The notes below the pieces were generated by a model. That model saw nothing but the letters and a program-made list of their open reading frames with translations, was not told the DNA's origin and searched no databases. A stretch of DNA of 64,000 bases from Corynebacterium stationis (lineage in GTDB: Bacteria > Actinomycetota > Actinomycetes > Mycobacteriales > Mycobacteriaceae): NCBI RefSeq assembly GCF_001941345.1, contig NZ_CP009251.1, positions 62,001 through 126,000 on the forward strand, given 5' to 3'. Position 1 is the first letter of the stretch; each line of letters starts with the position of its first letter. Both the position numbers and the translations under genes were made by a program. Positions 26,913-35,627 of the stretch are shown here, piece by piece.

Positions 26913-27863
26913 ATGCGAAGCGTTGAACTAGGCAGCAGCGGGCAACAAGTACCCAACATTATCGCGGGAATGATGCGCATCGGAGATAAGTCTGACGCGG
27001 AGATTCGTGGTTTATACGATGCCGCGCGTGAGGCTGGCGTCAGCTACTTTGATCATGCGGATCTCTATGGCTTCAACTTTCCCAACGGTGGATACCATCT
27101 GTGTGAGCGTAGGTTCGCTGAAGCCGTAAAACTTTCTTCCTCAGAACGTGAAGAAGTTACTCTGCAGTCGAAGACGGGAATCGTTGAAGACCCGTGGGGA
27201 TACGACCAGTCCTACGAGCATATTGTTTCCTCAGTAGATGAATCCTTGAAATCACTGAACACGGAATACCTTGATGTGCTGTTGCTGCACCGTCCCGATG
27301 CACTGGTGGAAACAGAAGAAGTAGCGCGTGCCTTTGATGAACTTGAGGCAGCCGGCAAGGTGCGTGCCTTTGGCGTATCGAACCACACTCCGCGTCAGAT
27401 TGATCTGCTCAAGACTGCTGTGAAACAGCCACTTCTTGTGAACCAGGTGCAGTTTTCTATCACGCATTCTTCGTTGGTTGCGCAGGGTATGACATCCAAT
27501 ATGACAACGTCGGATGATGCGTTTACGCGCGATGGTGGCGGTCTAGTGGACTACGCGCGGGTGAATAAGATTACGCTGCAAGCATGGTCGCCAATTCAAA
27601 TAGGCCATGAGCCAGGCATCTTCTTAGGTTCCCTAGACTATCCGGAACTCAACGCTGAGATTGAACGCCTAGCCACGAAATATGGCGTGAAACCGATCGC
27701 GATTGCGGGCGCGTGGATTACACGACACCCTGCGAATATGCAGGTTGTCCTCGGCACTACAACACCGTCACGCATCGTCGATGCTGCCGCTGGTTCCGAT
27801 ATCCGGCTGACCCGCGCTGAGTGGTACGGACTTCTTCAAGCAGCGGGTCACAAGCTTCCTTAA
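26913..27863 (+). CDS. Aldo/keto reductase
   Basis: 316-residue NADPH-dependent oxidoreductase with the TIM-barrel AKR fold. Catalytic residues are visible: Asp and Tyr in YFDHADLYGF, Lys in LQSKTGI, His in LLLHRPD. The start at 26913 follows AGAGGAAG. It could reduce the aldehyde made by the amine oxidase. A 5'-truncated, frameshifted second copy of its last 500 bp lies at 34444-34946 in the same orientation, on the other side of the phosphonate-type operon. The convergent phosphatase gene ends 2 bp downstream. Confidence 0.9.
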   Translation: MRSVELGSSGQQVPNIIAGMMRIGDKSDAEIRGLYDAAREAGVSYFDHADLYGFNFPNGGYHLCERRFAEAVKLSSSEREEVTLQSKTGIVEDPWGYDQSYEHIVSSVDESLKSLNTEYLDVLLLHRPDALVETEEVARAFDELEAAGKVRAFGVSNHTPRQIDLLKTAVKQPLLVNQVQFSITHSSLVAQGMTSNMTTSDDAFTRDGGGLVDYARVNKITLQAWSPIQIGHEPGIFLGSLDYPELNAEIERLATKYGVKPIAIAGAWITRHPANMQVVLGTTTPSRIVDAAAGSDIRLTRAEWYGLLQAAGHKLP

Positions 27864-27865
27864 CC

Positions 27866-28717
27866 TTAAGCTTCCCGTTCACGCAAGATGAGCGGAGTGA
27901 TCTCTTCTGGGCGTAGCTCCTTTTCCCAGTCTGGTGTATAACCATCGGGAGACCAGGCGATTACCCAAGATTCTTTTTCGCGTGCGGTATCACCGCCATG
28001 GCCACCTTCATCTACGTGGCCGTGGTCGGTGGTGATGACGACCAGCCAGTCTTCAGCAAATGTTTCGTGGCGTACGGAGATGAGGTCGGTTAGGGCTTTG
28101 ACGTGGGCATCGACACGCTTGATTGCGTCACGATAGTGGTTACCCTCAAGCCCGTGGATATGGCCGGCGTCGTCAACATCGCAGCAGTAGGTAAATCCCA
28201 CATCAAATGAACCAGATTTCAATGCGGCAAGGGTGATATCGGTGATTTCAGCATCAATTACTGGGTAGCCAAAGGTCTCTCCGTCGCGAACAATGACGCG
28301 GTGAAGGCCAGCGTATTGCTGTTCCATTCGGGGATGAATAATAGGGCCAAGACCATGTGGATCTACTAGCACTGGCCACCCAGCAGCTGCGAAAGTATGG
28401 GTGTCCTGGTCCTGGTAAAAGCACTGAGCCAAGAAGTCAGGGCGATTCCAAGTTCTACCGCCCACGCAGGAATTGTCTTTCAAGCCATGTTGAGCGTGGG
28501 TAGAGCCGGTAAGAATACTTCCCCAACCTGGGGCAGAAATAGTTGGTGCTTCCATGGTCATCTCATGGAAAGAGCCTGCTTCAGCCAGTGATTTTAGGGT
28601 AGACCCCACATGATCTTCAGCAGCAATGTCCCAACGCAGCCCATCGAGACCGATGAGCAAGATGCGGCGCCTATTGCTTTCACGGGCTGGACTAAGTCCA
28701 GGGATTGGATAACGCAT
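27866..28717 (-). CDS. Alkaline phosphatase superfamily hydrolase (NPP/phosphonoacetate-hydrolase-like)
   Basis: 283-residue enzyme of the alkaline phosphatase superfamily. Metal and nucleophile motifs: LLIGLDGLRWD with Asp, then the nucleophile Thr in APTISAPGWGSILTG, then DVDDAGHIHG, and TTDHGHVDEGGHGG. This two-metal pattern fits nucleotide pyrophosphatase/phosphodiesterases and phosphonoacetate hydrolase. No signal peptide, so it acts on an imported substrate. Its start overlaps the last base of the ABC ATPase gene, making it the last gene of the operon. Exact substrate (phosphonate or phosphodiester) is unknown. Confidence 0.85.
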   Translation of the reverse strand: MRYPIPGLSPARESNRRRILLIGLDGLRWDIAAEDHVGSTLKSLAEAGSFHEMTMEAPTISAPGWGSILTGSTHAQHGLKDNSCVGGRTWNRPDFLAQCFYQDQDTHTFAAAGWPVLVDPHGLGPIIHPRMEQQYAGLHRVIVRDGETFGYPVIDAEITDITLAALKSGSFDVGFTYCCDVDDAGHIHGLEGNHYRDAIKRVDAHVKALTDLISVRHETFAEDWLVVITTDHGHVDEGGHGGDTAREKESWVIAWSPDGYTPDWEKELRPEEITPLILREREA

Positions 28718-29808
28718 TAGAGAATTTCCTCCTGATATTCCATCAAACTTTCTGATTCTTTTTTCGTGGGAGAACCAATAACGGTGTCATCGCGCTGTAT
28801 ACGCAGGCTCGCGGGTTCGCCAATCTGCAAAGCTTCAGCATTGCGGCTGGACATGTCCACGCGGATGGGGGAACGCTCAGGACCTGTGAGGGTGACTGAG
28901 GTGAAGATGCCGCGCAACTGCTTATTAAGTACTACGTGCTTACCAGCGGGATCCGCATTAACTTCAATTTCCTCAGGACGGACAAGCGCAACAGCGGTGT
29001 CGCCACTAGCGAACTGGTGTTCATTGGTCACGAACAATGAAGAACCCAGAACGTGGATATGACCATCATGCAAGATTCCAGGAAGACGGTTGACTACACC
29101 AACGAACTCGGAAATGAAGGCTGATTTTGGCTGGTGATAAAGCTCGCTAGGGGTTCCGATCTGTTCGATGATTCCTGCGTTCATCACACCAATTCGGTCA
29201 GCCATCACAAGAGCTTCTTCTTGGTCATGGGTGACTAAAAGAGTTGAGATGCCTTCTGACAGTTGAATACGGCGGATTTCATCGCGCAATTGGGAACGTA
29301 CCTTTGCGTCCAGCGCAGAAAGAGGTTCATCCAGCAGGAGTAATTCAGGAGAGATAGCTAGAGCACGAGCGAGCGCTACACGCTGTTGCTGTCCACCAGA
29401 CATCTGAACTGGGAATTTATCCATATGCTCGGAAAGACCTACGAGCTCAAGCAATTCTTCAGCACGCTTTCGACGTGCAGCCGTGTCAGTGCCACGGATT
29501 CGAAGGCCATAGCCCACGTTGTCTTTAGCAGTCATGTGCGGGAAAAGAGAGTAAGCTTGGAAGACAATGCCCATGTTGTGTTTGCGGGTGGGGACCTTCG
29601 AAATATTCTTGCCATCGACCAGGATTTCACCAGAGTCAGAGTGCTCAAGTCCCGCCAGAACCTTTAACGTTGTGGACTTTCCACAACCGGATGGCCCTAA
29701 GAGTGCAACCATTTCGGCGTCGCCCAAATGGAGGTTCAGATTATTGAGCACAGTCTTAGAACCATAGGACTTAGTAACATTTTTCAACTGAATGCGAGGC
29801 TGCGTCAT
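28717..29808 (-). CDS. ABC transporter ATP-binding protein, PhnT/PotA-like
   Basis: 363-residue ATPase. Walker A GPSGCGKST, Q-loop VFQAYSLFPH, signature MSGGQQQRVALARAL, Walker B LLLLDEPLSALD, H-loop THDQEEAL. A C-terminal TOBE domain (about residues 245-350) is typical of importers for spermidine, iron or 2-aminoethylphosphonate. It lies 2 bp from the permease gene upstream and is coupled to the hydrolase downstream. Likely a PhnT equivalent; no transporter assay evidence is available from sequence. Confidence 0.9.
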   Translation of the reverse strand: MTQPRIQLKNVTKSYGSKTVLNNLNLHLGDAEMVALLGPSGCGKSTTLKVLAGLEHSDSGEILVDGKNISKVPTRKHNMGIVFQAYSLFPHMTAKDNVGYGLRIRGTDTAARRKRAEELLELVGLSEHMDKFPVQMSGGQQQRVALARALAISPELLLLDEPLSALDAKVRSQLRDEIRRIQLSEGISTLLVTHDQEEALVMADRIGVMNAGIIEQIGTPSELYHQPKSAFISEFVGVVNRLPGILHDGHIHVLGSSLFVTNEHQFASGDTAVALVRPEEIEVNADPAGKHVVLNKQLRGIFTSVTLTGPERSPIRVDMSSRNAEALQIGEPASLRIQRDDTVIGSPTKKESESLMEYQEEIL

Positions 29809-29810
29809 GC

Positions 29811-30632
29811 TTAATCGCCTTTCTGATTCTTAGTTTTGTCAGCCTTGGAAGTCGCAGAGATGATGCTCAGTAGCGCCCAAGTCAACAGGATCGTGATGAA
29901 AGAGAGTGCGGCGATGCCGCGTGGGTTATTGCGGGAAACTTCCACAATGAATACCGGGAAGGTGTAGTGCAACAGCAAAGACGCCATGGCGAATTCGGCC
30001 AGAACTAGAGCTATGCACAAGAGGGATGCCGACAACATCGAGACGCGAAGATTAGGAATAACTACTCGGATAAGCGTCTGCAGATTGGAAGCACCCAGAG
30101 AAGAGGACGCAGAAAAGAGCGTGCGGAGATCCAGGGCTTTAACGCCGGCATCAATAGCCCGGTAACACAAAGGCATGGCGATGATGACGTACAGAGGTAC
30201 CAAAGACCATAAGGAAATAAGGAAGCCAGGTGCCACGGCGCGGTAAAACTCCGAAACGCCAGAAACTAGAGCTACTGCTGGGATAACAATGGGAAGTACC
30301 GATAGAGTCTCAGCGGCTTTCGCTAGCTTCGGAGAATTCAGATTCAGATAAACAATGGTAGGAACTAGGAGAACCAACATAACCACGGTAGTTGCTACTG
30401 CGAGCAACAAAGTGTCCCGCAATGCGCGCCAGGCACGAGGGTTTTCGAAGGCTTCTACGAGCGGACCGAAAGTAAACCCTTCGCCGGGCCGCGAGAAGCC
30501 AAAGATGGCTGCGGCTACCCAAGGAGCGAAAAAGAAAACCAGCGCGATGATGAAGACCGCCGTAACAGCCGTAGAGTTGTTGGCCTTGTGAGCCGCTGGA
30601 GTTGGCACGGGAGTAATTAATTGCTGAGCCAT
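29811..30632 (-). CDS. ABC transporter permease, PhnV-like
   Basis: 273-residue inner-membrane permease with six membrane segments. The EAA-loop that contacts the ATPase is visible at SSSLGASNLQTLIRVVIPNL. A short Lys-rich C-terminus (TKNQKGD) follows. It overlaps the end of the other permease gene by 16 bp, so translation is coupled. The pair would form a heterodimeric channel. Confidence 0.9.
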   Translation of the reverse strand: MAQQLITPVPTPAAHKANNSTAVTAVFIIALVFFFAPWVAAAIFGFSRPGEGFTFGPLVEAFENPRAWRALRDTLLLAVATTVVMLVLLVPTIVYLNLNSPKLAKAAETLSVLPIVIPAVALVSGVSEFYRAVAPGFLISLWSLVPLYVIIAMPLCYRAIDAGVKALDLRTLFSASSSLGASNLQTLIRVVIPNLRVSMLSASLLCIALVLAEFAMASLLLHYTFPVFIVEVSRNNPRGIAALSFITILLTWALLSIISATSKADKTKNQKGD

Positions 30633-31522
30633 TTATTGCTCCTTCGAGACAAAATCATGCGCAAACCCATAGAGACGATAATGATGAGCATCATCCAGGT
30701 AACCATTGCCGCAGCGAGGCTAGGGTTTAACAAAACATTTCCGCTGATGAGGAAGCCGATAACAATAGGGACCAAGTTCAGCGAACCACCTGCTAGCGCA
30801 TAAGCAGTAGCGTATGCGGCAAAGGCATTAGCGAAAAGTAGCAGGACAGAGCCGAGCATCGAAGGCCACAACACCGGAAGAGCAATATCTTTGAGATATT
30901 GCGTGCGGGTTGCCCCTAAAGAAGAGGCCGCGTTGAACCATTCCTTTTTTAATCCGGCCATAGCGGGAAGCATGAGAACGGTCATCAAAGGAATTTGGAA
31001 ATATAGATAGACTAGGGCAACTCCCCAGAAATCGGTAAGCGAGAATGCCTCAGAAAAGCCCGGGTAGAAGCGTTCTACGGCCTTGGTCATCAAACCTTGG
31101 GTACCCAGAAGCGCAACAAATCCGTAGGCCAACTGCACGCCACCAGATTGAGCAGCAAGAGCAGAAAAGCTATTGACCAGGCCATTGAGCCATTTTGGTC
31201 CCGCAGGAGTGGTGAGAGCCCAAGCGAGGACGAGACCGAGTACACCACCTACCACGGCGGTGAGAATGGACAGACCAAAAGTCAGTGCAAATGCTGATCG
31301 GTATCCGGTTCCCATTGCCTCTGTCATAGAAGCAGTCGATGGATTACCGGCCGGGTCCTGAAAAGCTTTTAAGACATTGGTCAGGATGGGAATAATGAGA
31401 AAAGCAGCAACGAATGCGAAGAAGGGGAGCGCACCAATGACACCAGAAAGAGAGTACGAGAATTTCTTCTGTTTAGGCGGAGCAGGTTGCTCCTGAACTT
31501 CAGGAGAAAGCGAAGGGGTCAT
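30617..31522 (-). CDS. ABC transporter permease, PhnU-like
   Basis: 301-residue permease with six membrane segments; EAA-loop AASSLGATRTQYLKDIALPVLW. The chosen ATG at 31522 overlaps the stop of the binding-protein gene by one base (TAATG). An in-frame start upstream at 31546 lies inside that gene and is unnecessary. The N-terminal cytoplasmic tail is proline- and glutamate-rich (EVQEQPAPPKQKK). Confidence 0.9.
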   Translation of the reverse strand: MTPSLSPEVQEQPAPPKQKKFSYSLSGVIGALPFFAFVAAFLIIPILTNVLKAFQDPAGNPSTASMTEAMGTGYRSAFALTFGLSILTAVVGGVLGLVLAWALTTPAGPKWLNGLVNSFSALAAQSGGVQLAYGFVALLGTQGLMTKAVERFYPGFSEAFSLTDFWGVALVYLYFQIPLMTVLMLPAMAGLKKEWFNAASSLGATRTQYLKDIALPVLWPSMLGSVLLLFANAFAAYATAYALAGGSLNLVPIVIGFLISGNVLLNPSLAAAMVTWMMLIIIVSMGLRMILSRRSNKWLSN

Positions 31523-32655
31523 TAGTACTTGACCTTTTGGGCCCATTCGGCGGCAATGACGCTATTAGCAGCATCGCCTTGCTCTGGGGTAGGAAGCTCA
31601 ACCTTCTCCAAGATCTCTGGATCTGGGAGGTTGTCCAAGGCTTCATCGGAAAGCTTGCCTGCCTCAGCAAGTTCAGTAAAGCGCGCCGGGATTGCGCCGC
31701 CAAGAGCGTACTGCTCCGAACCTTCATCAGAGGTGAGCCAATCTACCCACAGGCGAGCAGCGTTTGGGTGTGGAGAAGAAATGGTAACTGGCTGCGCGTA
31801 GTAGTTACCGAAAACGCCATCTTCTAGAACGATGGTTTCAAAGTTGACCCCGTCTTTTTCCAACTGCTCAGCACGGCCAGCCCAGTTGTAATTCCAGTCA
31901 AAGACCACGGCTGCTTCACCGGTCGTTAATGCTGATGAAGCATCAGATACTGGTACCAAGTTGCCCATTTCTGCTAGTTCCGCGAAGTAGTCAATACCCG
32001 GCTGAATATCATCAAGGGATCCGCCGTTGGCTAACGAAGCCGCGAAGACTGTCGCGATTGAAGACGCTCCCTGGCGTGGATCACCAGGCAAAGCAACCTT
32101 TCCGCGGTATTGAGGATCCTTCAAATCCTCAAAGCTCGTGGGAACGTCAACTTCATCGGTGTTAACTGCAACGGAAAGCACGCCATAGTAAGCACCAACC
32201 CATTCACCCTCAGGGTCTTTCAGATTATCTGGGATGGAGTCCCAATTTGATGGACGATATTCCTCTACCAATTCCTGAGACTTAGCTGGGGTGGTGAAAG
32301 AGTACCCAATATCAAGAACATCTGGTTGGTTGTCTTGGCCGCGAAGGTTCTTTACGGCTTCGAGCTCTTCAGCGGAGGAGGCGTCCGGTGAATCCACGAG
32401 GATATCAACGCCATATTTTTCTTCAAATTCTTCAAAGTGGCCCTTGTAGTTCGCCCAAGTCTCTGGGTATGCGATGAGTCGCACTTCGCCTTCATCTTGA
32501 GCTAAAGAAACAATTTCATCCAGATCCGAACCGATAGCGCTTGCATCGGTGGTCTCACTGGATGCACTGCCACAAGCTACGAGAAGGGAGCTGGTGAGAA
32601 GAGTCGCGGTGCCGAGAGTAACCGTGCGCCGTGAGAAGAAGTGACGAATAGACAT
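31522..32655 (-). CDS. ABC transporter substrate-binding lipoprotein, PhnS-like
   Basis: 377-residue binding protein with a signal carrying twin arginines (FSRRTVTLG) and a lipobox VACG, so possibly a Tat lipoprotein. The mature domain resembles the iron/2-aminoethylphosphonate/polyamine class: EGEVRLIAYPETWANY, then LDIGYSFTTPA, YYGVLSVAVNTD and LKDPQYRGKVALPGDPRQG. The start at 32655 follows GAAAGG. It is the first gene of the five-gene uptake operon. Specificity is inferred from the HAD and phosphatase neighbours only. Confidence 0.88.
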   Translation of the reverse strand: MSIRHFFSRRTVTLGTATLLTSSLLVACGSASSETTDASAIGSDLDEIVSLAQDEGEVRLIAYPETWANYKGHFEEFEEKYGVDILVDSPDASSAEELEAVKNLRGQDNQPDVLDIGYSFTTPAKSQELVEEYRPSNWDSIPDNLKDPEGEWVGAYYGVLSVAVNTDEVDVPTSFEDLKDPQYRGKVALPGDPRQGASSIATVFAASLANGGSLDDIQPGIDYFAELAEMGNLVPVSDASSALTTGEAAVVFDWNYNWAGRAEQLEKDGVNFETIVLEDGVFGNYYAQPVTISSPHPNAARLWVDWLTSDEGSEQYALGGAIPARFTELAEAGKLSDEALDNLPDPEILEKVELPTPEQGDAANSVIAAEWAQKVKY

Positions 32656-32889
32656 GGTTGAGCCTTTCAATTTTTAAAAGCAAAGTAGTGGCTGACCAAA
32701 AGTATTAGCGTACTTTCTGCTTTTCACAGCGTGCGTCAGCGTCATAAACGAGTATGGAGGATCGATATTGCGAAGAAGTACCGTTGAAGTAAACGTTAGA
32801 AGAAGCTTTTTATAGACCTTTAACTAACTCTTCCGGACCTTTAAAGAAATGGCTTAGGTTAAGAAGAGTCCACGATTAAAGGAGGAAAA

Positions 32890-33558
32890 GTGCGGGTAGA
32901 GGAACTAATAGGAGTATCTAGAGGAATCCTTTTTGATTTCAACGGAACCTTAAGTAACGACGAAGGTCTCTTGGAGCAGGCCTATGATTCGGCTCTATTG
33001 CAGTTGGGATTGACTCGGTTGGATCCGGGAGAATATGCGGCACTGTTGGGGCGCTCAGACCCTGATATCGCGCAGGCTGTACTTGAGCACCGTGGTGAAG
33101 GTGCTCGGATCAACGAGTTTTTGAGTGCCTTAGCTGATATCTATCCGGCGGCTAGCATTTCTGCTGGGTGCTTGACACCAGATTCCGTTGCTTTCGTGAA
33201 GTGGCTACTTAACAATGACAAGAAAGTCGGGATCGTAACTGGGACCTTAAGGTCCATGATTGAACCGGTGCTTGCGGAGTACGGGTTGGCGGAAGAGCTG
33301 AACTGCCTGGTGACCATTGAAGATGTCCAAGCAGGAAAACCCGATCCAGAGGGGTTTGCATTGGGTGCCCAGCTCCTAGCGGTTAAAGCACAAGAAATCT
33401 TGGTTTTTGAAGACTCAAACGCGGGCCTTACTGCTGCCGACAGCTTAGGAATGCGGGTGGTGGGCATTGGTGGCGCCATTGAAACCCCACGTTTGGCCGC
33501 TCATTATTCAACTATGGATGATCTAGCTGCGGAAGTTGTTGCGCTTGAAGGTTCGTAG
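32890..33558 (+). CDS. HAD-superfamily hydrolase with DFNGT motif
   Basis: 222-residue HAD enzyme with an excellent SD (AAAGGAGG) before the GTG start. Motif I reads ILFDFNGTLSNDE: the usual second Asp (acid/base) is Asn. Motif II is VTGT, motif III Lys is in AGKPDPEGF, motif IV is VFEDSNAGLTAA. Cap domain is helical (about residues 20-85). Phosphonoacetaldehyde hydrolase (PhnX) also lacks the second Asp, but I do not see the PhnX Schiff-base lysine context, so only a phosphatase/phosphonatase-like role is suggested. Divergent from the binding-protein gene; its 3' end overlaps gntR by 47 bp, convergently. Confidence 0.85.
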   Translation: MRVEELIGVSRGILFDFNGTLSNDEGLLEQAYDSALLQLGLTRLDPGEYAALLGRSDPDIAQAVLEHRGEGARINEFLSALADIYPAASISAGCLTPDSVAFVKWLLNNDKKVGIVTGTLRSMIEPVLAEYGLAEELNCLVTIEDVQAGKPDPEGFALGAQLLAVKAQEILVFEDSNAGLTAADSLGMRVVGIGGAIETPRLAAHYSTMDDLAAEVVALEGS

Positions 33559-34273
33559 TGACCATCACTTGAGCAGAGTCGCAGCGCAAAATATCTTCTG
33601 AGTACTCAACTGGGCTATTGGATTGGTCATAAGCTACACGGTGGATTTTCAGTAGTGGATGTTGTGCTGGCACTTTGAGTAATTGTTGTTCTCGGGTTTG
33701 AGCAGCAAACGGTAAGAAAGATTCCCATTTGGCTGTTGGTTTGTGCCGGTAGACATCGGTAAGAAGCTCATAAAGTGACCCTTCCAAATCTTGGTGAAGG
33801 AGGTCTGGCGCAACAGTAACTGGGAAATAAGAATCCTCGATGAGCATAGGAGAATTATTTACAGTTCGAAGGCGAACAACGTTGAAAAGTTGTTCGCCTT
33901 TAGATAGACCCAAGGCTGCCCGGTGCTTTTCAGTGGCGGTCACTAAATCGGTATGGATGAGAGTGGAGTCTACCTTCATGTCTCTTTCACGCAGCTGGGG
34001 CAAGAAGCCTTCCATGCGGTTGATTTCAACCAGTGGCGGAGCAGTAGCGATAAAGGTACCGCCGCCTCTGCCGCGTTTGCTATAAATTAGCCCTTCGCTT
34101 CTCAAAATTTTTAGCGCATGACGAATAGTCATGCGTGATACCTTGAACTGCTCCATAAGGGACCGTTCAGCAGGCAGTTTGTCGTCAGGGCCAAGCTCTT
34201 TGTTTTCAATTTGAGTGCGTAGGGTTTGTGCAATCTGAGCATAAGCCGGTAGCGAAGGCGTGAACCACTCCAT
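33512..34273 (-). CDS. GntR-family regulator with UTRA domain (PhnR/PhnF-like)
   Basis: 253-residue repressor. The winged helix (about residues 8-75) includes LPAERSLMEQFKVSRMTIRHALKILRSEGLIYSKRGRGGGTFI. The C-terminal UTRA ligand domain (100-245) is of the PhnF/HutC type, common for phosphonate, sugar-phosphate or histidine operons. It probably senses the operon's substrate. Its end overlaps the HAD gene convergently, an unusual tight packing that may give antisense interference. SD is not obvious. Confidence 0.9.
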   Translation of the reverse strand: MEWFTPSLPAYAQIAQTLRTQIENKELGPDDKLPAERSLMEQFKVSRMTIRHALKILRSEGLIYSKRGRGGGTFIATAPPLVEINRMEGFLPQLRERDMKVDSTLIHTDLVTATEKHRAALGLSKGEQLFNVVRLRTVNNSPMLIEDSYFPVTVAPDLLHQDLEGSLYELLTDVYRHKPTAKWESFLPFAAQTREQQLLKVPAQHPLLKIHRVAYDQSNSPVEYSEDILRCDSAQVMVTTNLQAQQLPQLDHP

Positions 34274-34443
34274 GAATATAAGAATAGTGGAGCAGCCGGC
34301 TCATTTGTAACCCGTTTCTGGCGTCATCCCTGTTGTTTTACCGTCCCTATACTTGGTTCGTTCCGAACTGTCAGTTATCGGCAGATCTATGCTGCTGCCA
34401 GAAAGACGCAAAACGGCCCTTGGCGGCGAGCAGATCTGGGTAG

Positions 34444-34946
34444 GTGCGCGCTTTTGGCGTCTCCAATCACACTCCACGTCAGACTGGTCTGCTCAAGACT
34501 GCCGTGGAGCAGCCGATTCTGATCAACCAGGTGCAGCTGTCAATTACACATTCTGCTTTGGTTGCGCAGGGCATGACGTCGAATATGACAACGTCGGATG
34601 ATGCTTTTACCCGCGATGGTGGTGGTCTAGTGGACTATGCGCGGGTTAATGACATCACGCTGCAGGCTTGGTCGCCTTTGCAAAAGGGAGTGAGCCGGGA
34701 ATCTTCCTGGGCTCGCCAGACTATCCGGAACTCAATGCTGAGATTGAGCGTCTCGCTGAGAAATATAGCGTGGAACCCATCGCCGTTGCGTGTGCCTGGA
34801 TCACGCGTCATCCTGCGAACATGCAGGTTGTGCTGGGCACGACGACGCCCTCTCGCATCGTCGATGCCGCAGCGGGTTCAGATATTCCGCTAGCCCGCGC
34901 TGAATGGTACAGCCTTATTCAGGCAGCGGGTCACAAGCTGCCTTAG
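34444..34946 (+). pseudogene. Truncated, frameshifted aldo/keto reductase copy
   Basis: The sequence is a diverged copy of the last 500 bp of the intact aldo/keto reductase gene at 26913-27863. It starts abruptly at RAFGVSNHTPRQ, reads to VNDITLQAWSPLQKG, then shifts one base near 34687 into EPGIFLGSPDYPELNAEIER and ends AAGHKLP at the same stop position as the parent. No N-terminal half, start or SD exists. The preceding 170 bp hold nothing I can support. Confidence 0.92.
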
Positions 34947-34955
34947 GCTGATGGG

Positions 34956-35570
34956 TTACTGAGCGGGTTCGATTTCGCTTTCGGTAACCCACTTATGGTT
35001 TTTCATGGTCATCTCATCATTATTAATGTCAACCATGTACACCGTTTCCTGCGTGGAGTAATCAATCGTGGCCTCGGCGTCTTTCATCCCGGGCATGTGC
35101 TCAGCGGTCATCACTGCCTTGGCGCCATCAGCAAGCGGTGCTTCGCCGGGATCCACGAGTTCTTCGTGCACAACCCAACGGTGATCAGTAACTGGAGCAT
35201 CGCCGTTAGTGGGGGTGTAGCTCACGGAATAGGTCGTAGTATCAAAGGCGCCGGAGATGGTTGCGGTTGCGCCATCCATGCCGGGCATGTGATCCGCGGT
35301 CAAGGTGACCTCAGCGCCGACGGGGTAGGTCGGGTTTTCTGCTTCCTCAATTCCGGCTGGGGGAGCGCCGCCGTCTTCAGGATGGTCGTGAGCCATGTCT
35401 TTGTGCCCTTCGTCCTCCGTTGCGTTTTCTGAAGTCGCAGCGTTGTCCGAGCTATCGGCCCTTTCGGAAGTAGCCGGCGCAGGCTCTGCGGAATCTGAGG
35501 CGTCGCTGCAGGCACTCAAGGTAAGAGCAGCGGCGAGCGTGAGAGCGATGAGAGAAGTGGAATGTTTCAT
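34956..35570 (-). CDS. YdhK-like lipoprotein with two DUF1541 repeats
   Basis: 204-residue exported protein. The signal peptide ends in lipobox LSAC. An acidic, Ser/Glu-rich linker with a His/Asp patch (GHKDMAHDHPEDGG) follows, then two tandem DUF1541 units, each with HMPGM (ADHMPGMDGATATI and AEHMPGMKDAEATI) and a closing HRWV/HKWV segment. Such proteins often accompany copper ATPases; the Met and His pairs suggest copper binding outside the cell. It is 57 bp downstream of copB2 on the same strand. Confidence 0.85.
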   Translation of the reverse strand: MKHSTSLIALTLAAALTLSACSDASDSAEPAPATSERADSSDNAATSENATEDEGHKDMAHDHPEDGGAPPAGIEEAENPTYPVGAEVTLTADHMPGMDGATATISGAFDTTTYSVSYTPTNGDAPVTDHRWVVHEELVDPGEAPLADGAKAVMTAEHMPGMKDAEATIDYSTQETVYMVDINNDEMTMKNHKWVTESEIEPAQ

Positions 35571-35627
35571 GTGAAACCTTTCTGAGGTTGAGAAAATTAT
35601 GGTTTAGAAAGCTTTATCATCAAGCGT

